Assembly: GCF_000526215.1 (NCBI RefSeq)
Contig: NZ_JAFQ01000004.1
Coordinates: 3,348,001 to 3,412,000 of the forward strand
DNA from: Nocardia sp. BMG51109
Lineage (GTDB): Bacteria > Actinomycetota > Actinomycetes > Mycobacteriales > Mycobacteriaceae
Reading direction: 5' to 3'
DNA: 64,000 nt
The first letter of the stretch is position 1. Every line of letters starts with the position of its first letter. Positions 34,915-43,167 of the stretch are shown here, piece by piece. The translations under genes were made by a program, and so were the position numbers. The notes below the pieces were generated by a model. The model saw only the letters and a list, made by a program, of their open reading frames with translations. It made no database searches and was not told where the DNA came from.

Positions 34915-35649
34915 ATGGTCGAGAATCCGATGCCGGGCGGTTTCGTCAACCGCGTTGTCCGGGTGGGGAACACCGTCCGTCGGGAACCGGGCGAGCGCGC
35001 CGAATTCGTCCGTCGGCTGCTACACCACTTCGAGGAGCAGGGGTGGGACGGTGCGCCCCGATTCCTCGGCACGGACGCACAGGGGAGGGACGTGTTCACC
35101 TATCTGGCGGGACACGTCGCGTATCGACCCACGGGGCCCGAGGTGAGTGAACCCGACACCCTCGTCCGCGTCGCGCGACTGGTCCGGCGTTTCCACGACC
35201 TGACCGCCGGAACACCCCTGGCCGGCGGTCAGGAGGTGGTCTGCCACAACGATTTGTCGCCGAAGAACACCGTCTACGACCTCGGCGGCCACACCGCGCG
35301 GCCGATCGCCTTCATCGACTGGGACCTCGCCGCGCCGGGTGTTCGCATCCACGACGTCGCCCACATGTGCTGGCAGTACCTGTATCTCGGCCCGGACGTG
35401 CGGGACGTCGGCGAGACCGCGACACGGATGCGGCTGCTGTGCGATGCGTACGGTCTGGACGATCGCAGCGCCGTCATCGACACGATCCTGTGGTGGCAGG
35501 ACCGTTGCCGGCACGGAATCGAAGAGCGCGCCGCCGCCGGCTCCCCGGCGATGGTGGCCCTGCGCGACGCGGGCGTCCCCTGTGCGATCCGTGCCTCCTC
35601 CACCTGGATACGCGCCCACCGCCCGCTACTGCAATCCCACCTGACCTGA
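34915..35649 (+). CDS. Phosphotransferase (APH/choline kinase-like)
   Basis: A 244-residue kinase-fold protein. Conserved elements are GFVNRVVRVGNTVRREPG (a truncated nucleotide-binding lobe), the catalytic loop VVCHNDLSPKNTVYD (Asp base, Asn metal ligand) and the DFG-equivalent IAFIDWDLAAPGVRIHDVAH. This places it in the aminoglycoside phosphotransferase/choline kinase superfamily. It is shorter than typical APH enzymes (about 260-300), mostly through a reduced N-lobe. Small molecules such as aminoglycosides, homoserine or sugars are possible substrates; none can be chosen. Confidence 0.85.
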   Translation: MVENPMPGGFVNRVVRVGNTVRREPGERAEFVRRLLHHFEEQGWDGAPRFLGTDAQGRDVFTYLAGHVAYRPTGPEVSEPDTLVRVARLVRRFHDLTAGTPLAGGQEVVCHNDLSPKNTVYDLGGHTARPIAFIDWDLAAPGVRIHDVAHMCWQYLYLGPDVRDVGETATRMRLLCDAYGLDDRSAVIDTILWWQDRCRHGIEERAAAGSPAMVALRDAGVPCAIRASSTWIRAHRPLLQSHLT

Positions 35650-35726
35650 CCCACTCCCGGGCGTCGCCGACGAGCGTGCACAGCGGGGCGGAGCCCCAAG
35701 GTGCGTGTCGCTGCCACGTTGCACAC

Positions 35727-36788
35727 TCACGGGCTCTCCAGGGGGTGTCTGGTGGTGGAGGCGGTGCGGTTGCCGAAGCCGAAGGTGGTGACGAGGTCGT
35801 CGGCTATCTGGATGAGGGTGTCGCGGCCCTCGACCCTGGAGACCCAATCCATGGGCAGGGCGGGGAGGCCGTGGACGGCGCCCAGGAGGTTGCCGGTGAC
35901 CGCGCCGGTGGAGTCGGAGTCGCCGGAATGGTTCACCGACAGCAGGAGTGCGGTGCGCACGTCGCCGGTCCGGGCCGCGATCAATGCGCAGTACACCGCG
36001 ACGGCCAGGCACTCCTCGGCGATCCAGCCCTGGCCGACCTGCGCGACCTGTTCGGGTGTCGCCGGATGCTCGGCCAGGTCGACCGCGCGCGCGAGTGCCG
36101 CTGTCGCCGTTTTCGAAGCGGGAAAGGATGATAGCTGGGATATGGTCTGCTGCACCGCTATCGATAGCTCGGTACCGCTCACCACCCGGTCGATCAGTGC
36201 CGCGAACGCGCCGGCGGCGAGGTATCCGGTCGGATGGCCGTGCGTGAGTTGCGCGGCCCGTGCGGCCGTGCTGAAGGCCCACTCGGGGCCCGCGCCGATC
36301 AACCCGAACGGTGCGGATCGCATGACCGTGCCGCACCCCTTCGAGTCGTGATTGACCTGTCCCTTCTCGCCGAGCGGACGCGGCGCGACATATCCGACGG
36401 CCTGCTGGTTCAGTCCGGTCATGCACGCGTTCCCCGGCGCCCGCACCGCGTACAGGAAGGGCAGGCTCGTCAGCCACCCATCGGCCGGCGGCCTCGACTC
36501 GTCCTCCCGCTGCGTCTGCAACCAGCGCAGATACGCCCGCCGCAGCGCCGGTACCGGATCGGCGCCCGGCGCGCAGCGCAGCAGCCCTTCCGCGGTGAAC
36601 AGGGTCATCTGGGTGTCATCGGTGATCTGCTGCGGCGCGGTCTCATCGTGTTGCGGGAGAAAGCCCGTCACGCCCGACTCCCCGTAACGCTCCCGAATCT
36701 GCCCGATCTGCAGGAATTCGATGGGCCATCCGAGCGCATCGCCCACCGCGCCGCCGAGCAGCGAACCGCGCACCCGATCGAAGACCAT
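35727..36788 (-). CDS. ADP-ribosylglycohydrolase family protein
   Basis: A 353-residue member of the ADP-ribosyl-glycohydrolase (DraG/ARH) family, which removes ADP-ribose from proteins or nucleic acids. The binuclear magnesium site is recognisable: GGAVGDALGWPIEF at the start, ITDDTQMTLFTAEGLL (two Asp), and NHSGDSDSTGAVTGNLLGA near the C-terminus (Asp-x-Asp and Thr/Ser). The ATG at 36788 (MVFDRVRGS) gives a normal N-terminus; upstream in-frame extensions are unconserved. No ADP-ribosyltransferase is evident next to it. It may reverse a host- or self-directed ADP-ribosylation. Confidence 0.9.
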   Translation of the reverse strand: MVFDRVRGSLLGGAVGDALGWPIEFLQIGQIRERYGESGVTGFLPQHDETAPQQITDDTQMTLFTAEGLLRCAPGADPVPALRRAYLRWLQTQREDESRPPADGWLTSLPFLYAVRAPGNACMTGLNQQAVGYVAPRPLGEKGQVNHDSKGCGTVMRSAPFGLIGAGPEWAFSTAARAAQLTHGHPTGYLAAGAFAALIDRVVSGTELSIAVQQTISQLSSFPASKTATAALARAVDLAEHPATPEQVAQVGQGWIAEECLAVAVYCALIAARTGDVRTALLLSVNHSGDSDSTGAVTGNLLGAVHGLPALPMDWVSRVEGRDTLIQIADDLVTTFGFGNRTASTTRHPLESP

Positions 36789-36970
36789 TGTGTAATCCAC
36801 CACGGAATACAAACTTACGCAACCGACTTGACGGTACGCAGCGCCGTGGCACCGAATCACAGCCGGGTCGCCGATAGGGAGACGGATACTACGGCGCGGA
36901 TGTCGAACACATCGCCGCGACGACTCGTCAACCCCACCTCCGGGTCGTACCGCGCGACAGTATCGGATTG

Positions 36971-37007
36971 AAAAACCTTGGGGAGCAGTGGTTTACACTC
37001 CCCAAGG
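36971..37007 (-). terminator. Intrinsic terminator after the KGG protein gene
   Basis: Perfect 10-bp stem CTTGGGGAG-type repeat (36976-36985 and 36998-37007) with a 12-base loop, followed on the minus strand by a TTTTT tract (36971-36975). It is the only clear hairpin-plus-T-run terminator I found in the window. Confidence 0.85.
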
Positions 37008-37023
37008 ACTCTTCGAAGGCGAC

Positions 37024-37224
37024 TCAGTGGCCGCCATGGCTGTGCTGCCCACCACGGGACTTGGCCTCGCTCGGCTGGGCGGCCGCGCCCTTCCGGCCGG
37101 CCTCCGACGGGTCGGCGCTGTGCTCGGAGCCGAAGCTGCCGGAGCTGGCCGCTCCGCCCTTGTGGGCCTGCTTCTCGGTATCCGGACGATTACCGAACTG
37201 GCCGGGATTCTTGGGGTCCGCCAT
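37024..37224 (-). CDS. KGG-repeat stress protein
   Basis: A 66-residue hydrophilic, disordered protein of the general stress family. The motif PGQFGNRPDTEKQAHKGG near the start is the KGG repeat unit; later residues are Gly, Ser and His rich (GGQHSHGGH at the end). Such proteins accumulate under starvation and desiccation. The ATG at 37224 (MADPKNPGQF) follows GAGGAGAA; the open frame continues upstream without conservation. Confidence 0.8.
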   Translation of the reverse strand: MADPKNPGQFGNRPDTEKQAHKGGAASSGSFGSEHSADPSEAGRKGAAAQPSEAKSRGGQHSHGGH

Positions 37225-37330
37225 TGTCGTTCTCCTCTCTCCGGACTCCTTGTTCGAGCCTCTATGCGGCTCGTTGTGCCGGGTGCCCGGACATCCGGGA
37301 CCCAAACAGCTCGAAAGAGAGGACGTTCCG

Positions 37331-38632
37331 CTATCGGCGCGACCTGCCGGTCAGCGACCAGGCGGCGACCGCCAGCACGAGCACGGCCCCCAGACCGCCC
37401 ACGATCAGGACGGTCAGCAGGTTCTCGCTGTGATGCTCCTCCGGTGCCGCCGTACCGGTGTCGCGCGGCGGCGGAGAGGCAACGGCCACATTGGTATTCG
37501 ACGATTTCGTGCCGTCGTCCGGCAGCGCTCCGACGCTCGCGTCGGAGGCCAGCGCGAACCCGTAGTCCAGCAGTCGTGCCGCCTGCTGGGGCGGCCGGAT
37601 GGGCAGCACATCGGCCTGTAGCAGCGTGACGACGAGCCGGTGCCCGCCCCGTTCGGCGGCGGTGACGAAGGTCTGACGGGCGTCGTCGGTGTAACCCGTC
37701 TTGCCGCCGAGGGTGCCCTCGTAGTCGTAGAGCAGGTGGTTGTCGTTGGCGATCGGGAAGCCGGGGTGGTCCTGGTCGCCGGGGATCTGCGGGTTCGGGG
37801 GGAATCCCGGGAAGTCGACCTGTTCGGTGTGGATCAGCTCGGCGAAGGTCGGGATCGTCATCGCGTCGCGGAACAGCGCGGCCAGGTCGTAGGCCGAGGT
37901 GCTCATTCCGGGCCCGTCCAGCCCGGACGGGGTGGCGGCGCGAGTGTCCAAGGCGTGCAGGCGTTTTGCCTGCTCGTTCATCTTCTCGACGGTGGCCTTC
38001 TCGCCGCCGAGCTGGGTGGCGATGGCGTGCGCGGCGTCGTTGCCCGAGCACATGATCAGGGCCTGCATCAGCTGCCGGTTGGTGTACCGACCGCCGACGC
38101 CGATCCCGACCCGGGTGCCGTCGGCGTTGGCGTCGTCCTGCGTGCCGACCACCACTTTGTTCAGGTCGAGGGTGCGCAGCGCGACGGCGGCGAGCAGCAC
38201 CTTGATGGTCGACGCGGGGCGGTACCGGCCGTGCGGATCCTTCGCCGCCAGCACGCGTCCGGTATCGAGGTCGGCGATCAGCCAGGCGGTGGCGGAGAGG
38301 TCGGCGGGGACGGGCGGTGCGCCCTCGGGCAGAACGACACCGCAGGCGCCGAGCCTGTCGCCCCCGATCGGCGGCGACTGGACCGGCAGCGGCGTCGGAG
38401 CCGCCTCGCCGGGCTGCGGCACCTCGGAGGTGTCGATCGCGGGCGGCGGCGCGGTCCGGTTGGGGCAGGAATCCGTATTCGGCGTGGCGAACGGTACCGG
38501 GGCGGAGACACCCGGGGCGGCGGTGGCCACGCCGGTCAGCGCGGTAGCGCCGACTAGCCCGGCCGCCAGCGCGGCAGCCGCGAACGATCCGAGGCGGCGG
38601 ACGCGCCGGGACATGCAGGGGTTCATCGCCAT
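37331..38632 (-). CDS. D-alanyl-D-alanine carboxypeptidase (PBP5-type)
   Basis: A 433-residue exported penicillin-binding protein that trims the terminal D-Ala of peptidoglycan stem peptides. It has a signal peptide (RLGSFAAAALAAGLVGATAL), a long Pro/Ala linker (45-100) and a catalytic domain with all three motifs: SxxK as PASTIKVLLA, SxN as MCSGNDAAHAI, and KTG as GGKTGYTDDARQTF. A C-terminal membrane helix (TVLIVGGLGAVLVLAVAAWSL) anchors it outside the cell, in place of the amphipathic helix of E. coli PBP5. This is the mycobacterial DacB-like architecture. Divergent from the MFS gene, sharing an AT-rich promoter region. Confidence 0.9.
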   Translation of the reverse strand: MAMNPCMSRRVRRLGSFAAAALAAGLVGATALTGVATAAPGVSAPVPFATPNTDSCPNRTAPPPAIDTSEVPQPGEAAPTPLPVQSPPIGGDRLGACGVVLPEGAPPVPADLSATAWLIADLDTGRVLAAKDPHGRYRPASTIKVLLAAVALRTLDLNKVVVGTQDDANADGTRVGIGVGGRYTNRQLMQALIMCSGNDAAHAIATQLGGEKATVEKMNEQAKRLHALDTRAATPSGLDGPGMSTSAYDLAALFRDAMTIPTFAELIHTEQVDFPGFPPNPQIPGDQDHPGFPIANDNHLLYDYEGTLGGKTGYTDDARQTFVTAAERGGHRLVVTLLQADVLPIRPPQQAARLLDYGFALASDASVGALPDDGTKSSNTNVAVASPPPRDTGTAAPEEHHSENLLTVLIVGGLGAVLVLAVAAWSLTGRSRR

Positions 38633-38680
38633 GGAGCTTATGCGGCGCCGGGCCCGGGCGCTGCCGACCGTCCCGACTGT

Positions 38681-38759
38681 GACAGTTCCGGTATTGACAT
38701 AAACTACGAAATGAGAGTTACTGTCAAAAACAACAAGACATCAAATGATCGGAACTGTC
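38681..38759 (+). promoter_or_regulatory. AT-rich divergent promoter with TGACA/TGTCA half-sites
   Basis: Unusually AT-rich stretch between the carboxypeptidase and MFS genes. It carries an outer repeat GACAGTTCCG (38681-38690) / CGGAACTGTC (38750-38759) and inner half-sites TTGACA (38694-38699) and TGTCAA (38722-38727). TTGACA can also be the -35 of the MFS promoter. Given a TetR gene downstream of the pump, these are likely its operators. Confidence 0.55.
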
Positions 38760-40319
38760 ATGAAGACGTCGGATGCGCGTGCGGGGACGGCGCACGGTGA
38801 CACCTCGGCACCCGCGGGCAGGGCACGGTGGCTGGCGCTGGGCGCGCTCGCCGTGACGATGCTGACCATCGGTCTCGACACCACGGTGCTGGTGGTGGCG
38901 CTGCCCACGATGGCCGTCGATCTACAGGCGAATACCGCTGCGCTGCAATGGTTCACGACCGCGTACACGCTGGCGCTCGCCGGTGTGATGCTGCCCGCCG
39001 GTGCGCTCGGCGACCGCTACGGCCGCAAGAAGTTCCTGCTCGCGGCGCTCGTCCTGTTCGGTGGCGCATCGGTCTGGTGCGCGCTGGCCACCTCGTCCGG
39101 CGAGCTCATCGCCGCCCGGGCGGTGCTGGGCATCGCGGCCGCGACGATGATGCCGCTGTCGATGGCGGTGCTGCCGTCCATGTTCCCGGAACAGGCGGAA
39201 CGGCAACGGGCCATTACCATTTGGGTCACCTCGACCGCGATCGGCCTGCCGCTGGGGCCGATCATCGGCGGCTGGCTGTTGCAGCACTTCTGGTGGGGTT
39301 CGGTGTTCCTGCTCAACGTGCCGCTGGTGATCGTCGGTCTGGTCGCGGTGGCGGTGCTGGTCCCGGAGTCCCGCAGCGACAACAGGTTTCCGATCGACGT
39401 GCCGGGCGTGGTGCTCTCGGTGAGCGGCATGCTCGCGCTCACCTACGGCTTCATTCGCCTCGGTGAACAGGGCTGGGGCGATGCGATCGGCTGGGCGGCC
39501 GTGCTGGGTGGCGTGGCCGTGCTGGTGATGTTCGTGCTGACGCAGCGGCGAACCTCGCACCCGCTGGTGGATCTCGGCCTGTTCGCGACCAACGGATTCC
39601 GCTGGGGCACCGGGCTTTCCATTCTGGTGCAGTTCGCGATGCTCGGGCTGTTCTTCACCGTGCCGCAGTACTTCCAGGAGGTGCTGGGCGCCGATTCGCT
39701 CGGTAGCGGGTTGCGCCTGCTGCCGCTGATCGGTGGACTCGTCGTCGGCACCCGGCTCACCGACAAGCTGCTGCCGAAGCTGGGTGTGCGAGTGATGATC
39801 ACGGCCGGATTCGTGGCACTGAGCGCGGGATTGATCATGGGCGCGCTGACCCCGGTGTCCGTCGGCTACGGCTACAGCGCCGCCTGGATCACCATTCTCG
39901 GCGCCGGTATGGGCTTGGTGATGCCCTCCGCGATGGGGATCGCGATGGGGGAGCTGACCGCCGAGCGGTCCGGTTCCGGATCGGCCCTGCTGCAGGCGGT
40001 CCGGCAGGCCGGCGGCACCATCGGTGTCGCGGTGCTGGGGACGGTGCTGGCCTCGCAGTACCGGTCCGAGCTGGGCGGGTACGACGTCGAACCGGTCTCC
40101 GACGGGGTGAGCGCCGGAGTCGCGGTGGCGCACAAGCTGGGCGATCCGCAGATGCTCGAGCATGTGCGCTCGGCGTTCGTCGGGGGCATGAGCGCGATGC
40201 TGTGGGTGTGCGCCGGGATCTGCCTCGTGGCCGCGGTACTGGCGGCGATCTTCATCCGTGGCCGGGTACCCGACACGCCGGATGGGGGAGGTGCGGGAGA
40301 ATCGGCTCATGTCGGCTGA
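38760..40319 (+). CDS. DHA2 family MFS drug transporter
   Basis: A 519-residue, 14-helix efflux pump of the DHA2 (EmrB/QacA) family. Helix 1 has TIGLDTTVLVVALPTMAVDL (motif D1), then motif A as GALGDRYGRKKFLLAALV, and GPIIGGWLLQHFWWGSVFLL in helix 5-6, the proline/glycine-rich antiporter motif. It resembles the pump at 4908 but is clearly a distinct gene. ATG 38760 or 38745 may be the start; the latter lies within an operator half-site. It overlaps the downstream TetR gene by 11 bases, so regulator and pump are one transcript. Confidence 0.9.
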   Translation: MKTSDARAGTAHGDTSAPAGRARWLALGALAVTMLTIGLDTTVLVVALPTMAVDLQANTAALQWFTTAYTLALAGVMLPAGALGDRYGRKKFLLAALVLFGGASVWCALATSSGELIAARAVLGIAAATMMPLSMAVLPSMFPEQAERQRAITIWVTSTAIGLPLGPIIGGWLLQHFWWGSVFLLNVPLVIVGLVAVAVLVPESRSDNRFPIDVPGVVLSVSGMLALTYGFIRLGEQGWGDAIGWAAVLGGVAVLVMFVLTQRRTSHPLVDLGLFATNGFRWGTGLSILVQFAMLGLFFTVPQYFQEVLGADSLGSGLRLLPLIGGLVVGTRLTDKLLPKLGVRVMITAGFVALSAGLIMGALTPVSVGYGYSAAWITILGAGMGLVMPSAMGIAMGELTAERSGSGSALLQAVRQAGGTIGVAVLGTVLASQYRSELGGYDVEPVSDGVSAGVAVAHKLGDPQMLEHVRSAFVGGMSAMLWVCAGICLVAAVLAAIFIRGRVPDTPDGGGAGESAHVG

Positions 40320-41139
40320 TTCGAGGGCACGCTCGGCGGGAGCGTCGGGGCGCGAGGCGAGTGAGGGATCCCGCCCCGGTAGCGGAGCGGGACCCCGCAA
40401 GGCTGGGCGAGTGTCGCCGTCGGGCCGGGGTACGGGCGAGCGGGCCGCAGGCGGCGGGACGTCGCCGCGTGTGGAGGCGAGGGCGGTGCCCTCGGACACC
40501 GCGGTATCGGCTCATGCCACCGCGAAGGCACCGTCGACGCCGTCGCGGGGACATGCCGGAGTGGTGCCGCCCCGGATGGGCCTGCGCGAGCGCAAGAAGG
40601 AGCGCACCCGGCGCACCATTCGTACCGAGGCATTCCGGCTGTTCGCAGACCACGGATACAACGAGACGACCGTGGAGCAGATCGCGGAGGCGGCGGAGGT
40701 CTCGCCGAGCACGTTCTTCCGCTACTTCCCGTCGAAGCAAGACCTCGTGATGGCCGACGATCTGGACCCGATCATGATCGAGGCGCTGGAGCGACAGCCG
40801 GCGGAACTCTCGATGCTGGAGGCGTTCCATCGTGCCGTCCTGGAGACGTTCGCGTCCATTCCCGAGGAGGGCTTCGCGTTCGAGCGACGGCGGCTGGAGT
40901 TGATTCGGTCGGTACCGGAGTTGCGGGGCGCGCTGGCGCACGAGTACGACCGCAGCGTGGACATGGTCGCCGATCTGACCGCCGCACGGACCGGGCGGTC
41001 GGCCACCGATCTCGAGGTGCGGGCCTTCTCCGGCGCTCTGATCGGTGCCGCTCTGGCCGCGCTACTCGACCGTGATCCGTACGACGCCGCGACCATTACG
41101 CGGGTTATGGACTTCCTGTCGGACGGTATGCGGATTTAG
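40309..41139 (+). CDS. TetR family regulator with long disordered N-terminus
   Basis: A repressor of 276 residues if started at the ATG overlapping the pump stop. Residues 1-88 are Gly/Ser/Arg/Pro-rich and disordered, which is unusual. The DNA-binding domain (90-140) begins GLRERKKERTRRTIRTEAFR and includes TTVEQIAEAAEVSPSTFFRY, the same subfamily as the TetR protein at 4097. A start at the ATG just before GLRERKK (40576) would give a standard 187-residue protein, but has no ribosome-binding site, while GGGAG precedes 40309. It likely autoregulates the pump operon through the TGACA/TGTCA sites. Confidence 0.82.
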   Translation: MSADSRARSAGASGREASEGSRPGSGAGPRKAGRVSPSGRGTGERAAGGGTSPRVEARAVPSDTAVSAHATAKAPSTPSRGHAGVVPPRMGLRERKKERTRRTIRTEAFRLFADHGYNETTVEQIAEAAEVSPSTFFRYFPSKQDLVMADDLDPIMIEALERQPAELSMLEAFHRAVLETFASIPEEGFAFERRRLELIRSVPELRGALAHEYDRSVDMVADLTAARTGRSATDLEVRAFSGALIGAALAALLDRDPYDAATITRVMDFLSDGMRI

Positions 41140-41251
41140 TCCGTTGCCGAAGTGGGTCTGCCGGAACGACTCCCGGTTCGGCTGAGCCTGTGCTGTCCCG
41201 GCCCGATCCAGGTCCGACTCGCCAGGACAGCACCGCCGCAACGGGTTACGG

Positions 41252-42139
41252 CTATGCGGTATCCCCGACGTGCGAGGCGACGACATCGTCGGTCATCGTG
41301 GCGAAGAAGCCACCGATCATGTCCTCGATCTCGGAAACCGATTCCGCGCAGTACAGGACGGGTTGGTAGTGGGTTATGTCGTAGGTGCGCGTGCCCATCT
41401 CGACGACATTCAACGGCCGCAGTTCGGCGTGCCGGAACTCCTCTATCTCCCCGAAGGACGATAGCAATCCTGCTCCGTAGCAACGGATCTCGGTGCCCTC
41501 GCGGACCACGCCGAACTCCAGGGAGAACCAGAACACATCGGCGAGGAACTTCAGCGCGGCCTCGGTTTCCAGGCGGGCGACGGCGGTCCCCGCCTCGGCG
41601 TAGATCGCGGCGAACCGTGGGCTCGCCAATTGGTTCGCGTGCCCGATGATTTCGTGAATGGCGTCCGGTTCGGGCGTGTAGAGCGGCGCGGAGTGATGCC
41701 GGATGTACTGGGTGGAGTGGAAGATCCGGTCGGCGAACGAGCCGAAGAACTCCCGCAGCGGCACCAGCCCGGCGGCCGGAACGTAGCGGAACCCGCTGAG
41801 CGGCAACAACTTCGATGAAACCTCGTCGAGCTGGGGGATGTGGCCGGAGGGCAGGCCCAAGCGCTGCTCGCCCTCCAGCACCTCCCGTGCGGCGTAGGTG
41901 CGATGCTTGCGCGCCAGTTCGGCGGAGACGATCCGCCAGACCTCCTGCTCCTCGTCGGTGTAGTCGATCCGCGGCGCCGGCTCCCCGGGCCGGTACGCCA
42001 GCGCCCGGGCGGCGATCGCATTGCGGCGGGTCCGATATTCCGGGTCGTTCGCACCGGGATGCTCGTCGCTCAGGTGCACGGTCACGTCACCGTCGTCCCC
42101 GGTGGTCACCGGCGAGTACAGCTGAGCCTCCTCGAACAT
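41252..42139 (-). CDS. phhA: Phenylalanine 4-monooxygenase
   Basis: Pterin- and iron-dependent hydroxylase converting phenylalanine to tyrosine, of about 295 residues. The iron site is complete: HEIIGHANQL supplies the two His, and the Glu lies in FWFSLEFGVVREG. Other family blocks are YVPAAGLVPLREFFGSFADR, HSTQYIRHHSAPLYTPEPDA and IRCYGAGLLSSFGEIEEF. The catalytic domain is of the bacterial monofunctional type, with a short N-terminal extension. ATG 42139 is preferred over a TTG four codons upstream. No pterin recycling gene is adjacent. The role is Phe catabolism or Tyr supply. Confidence 0.93.
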   Translation of the reverse strand: MFEEAQLYSPVTTGDDGDVTVHLSDEHPGANDPEYRTRRNAIAARALAYRPGEPAPRIDYTDEEQEVWRIVSAELARKHRTYAAREVLEGEQRLGLPSGHIPQLDEVSSKLLPLSGFRYVPAAGLVPLREFFGSFADRIFHSTQYIRHHSAPLYTPEPDAIHEIIGHANQLASPRFAAIYAEAGTAVARLETEAALKFLADVFWFSLEFGVVREGTEIRCYGAGLLSSFGEIEEFRHAELRPLNVVEMGTRTYDITHYQPVLYCAESVSEIEDMIGGFFATMTDDVVASHVGDTA

Positions 42140-42280
42140 GACTCGATGCAAGCACTACTGGGCGAATCCGACAACAAACGTCCAGCCTGCTGAACAAATT
42201 GCCTAGTGGATCGTTCGGCATCGCCGGTAGGGAGTCGGTGTATTCCCGTCGTGCTCGTCTTGGTGTGCGGAGACGCCGAA

Positions 42281-42320
42281 AGCCCGTCCGGTCGGGGCAC
42301 ATTGCCAGGCCGGACGGGCT
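42281..42320 (-). terminator. Terminator of the DUF4396 gene
   Basis: Perfect 11-bp inverted repeat AGCCCGTCCGG / CCGGACGGGCT with an 18-base loop, ten bases past the stop codon of the minus-strand gene. Confidence 0.75.
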
Positions 42321-42329
42321 CGCGGGGGG

Positions 42330-42815
42330 TTAGTGGTGGCCGTGCAACGAGTGCATCACGGCGTGCCCCTTGCCGCGGCCGATCATCCACTTGTTCACCG
42401 GCGTGGTGACGACGAACGCGACGGCCAGGGCGAAGATCAGCGATCCCCAGAACAGGGCGTCGGTCAGGCCCGCATCCATCGCCCCGGGCACCGCCAGCAC
42501 CACGGCGTTGTCGATGATCTCCATGACGATGATCGAGACGGTGTCGGCGGTCAGCGCCAGCGACACGGCGGCACCGATGCCGAGCCCGGCGGCCAGACCG
42601 CTGCGCATGGTCAGCGCGTAACCGAACACGAACGCCAGCACGATCGCCAGGATCATGGTCGGCGCGTTGTGCCACCCCAGCGCCGTGCCGATGACCATGC
42701 CGAGGATCTCACCGATGGCACAGCCGGTGAGGCAGTGCAGGGTCGCGGTGGCCGCCATCTTCCAGCCGGCCGGAACGCGTGAGGTGTGAGCCGAGTGGTC
42801 CATATGTCTGGTCAT
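42330..42815 (-). CDS. DUF4396 membrane protein, likely copper-responsive
   Basis: A 161-residue integral membrane protein of the DUF4396 family with four predicted helices (for example CLTGCAIGEILGMVIGTALG, MILAIVLAFVFGYALTM and GLGIGAAVSLALTADTV). The cytoplasmic or outer ends are rich in His: RHMDHSAHTS at the start and HAVMHSLHGHH at the end, which suggests metal binding. The CsoR-like operator at 42928 controls its promoter, tying it to copper. The ATG at 42815 follows AGAGGGG. A role in copper handling is inference from the operator and the His-rich ends. Confidence 0.8.
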   Translation of the reverse strand: MTRHMDHSAHTSRVPAGWKMAATATLHCLTGCAIGEILGMVIGTALGWHNAPTMILAIVLAFVFGYALTMRSGLAAGLGIGAAVSLALTADTVSIIVMEIIDNAVVLAVPGAMDAGLTDALFWGSLIFALAVAFVVTTPVNKWMIGRGKGHAVMHSLHGHH

Positions 42816-42924
42816 GGTATGCCCCTCTGCGGTGGTCTCATGCTGATGCGCGTCGCGATCATGCTGGTCACCGCCGCCGCGCCGGGCTTCACGGTCTGCC
42901 GGGGTGATCGTTCCGCACAACCGT

Positions 42925-42952
42925 AGAATACCCCTATGGGGTATAGGGTCAA
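42925..42952 (-). promoter_or_regulatory. Promoter with CsoR-like copper operator
   Basis: ATACCCC-TAT-GGGGTAT, a perfect 7-3-7 palindrome at 42928-42944, lies between a minus-strand TTGACC (-35, 42947-42952) and TATTCT (-10, 42925-42930) spaced 16 bases. A/T-flanked C4/G4 tracts are the hallmark of CsoR/RcnR family operators, and the position across the spacer is the classical one for repression. The csoR gene is not in the window. Confidence 0.75.
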
Positions 42953-43104
42953 GGGGTTCGTATCCCATGTGCGGTATCGCCTACATCACTGTCGCGCGAA
43001 GCCGATCGTGCCGCCGACCGGAACCATGCGGCGCGATAGGAGAAGGCTTCGAGCGAACAGGGACCCGAGGTGGCGCGGCTTCCCCGGTGTTCGGCCACCA
43101 CGAC

Positions 43105-43142
43105 GAAGGCCGCCTTCACCACGAATGATGAAGGCGGCCTTC
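43105..43142 (-). terminator. Terminator of the sdhCDAB operon
   Basis: Perfect 14-bp inverted repeat GAAGGCCGCCTTCA / TGAAGGCGGCCTTC with a ten-base loop, 26 bases beyond the sdhB stop on the minus strand. No clear T-tract. Confidence 0.75.
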
Positions 43143-43167
43143 GGTTTCGGTCTGTGAGCGGCCGGGT

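Noticed and set aside
42816..42880. Short upstream frame ending in an ATGA overlap with the DUF4396 start, as a copper leader peptide
   Set aside because: No convincing Shine-Dalgarno and no metal-relevant residues in the predicted peptide.
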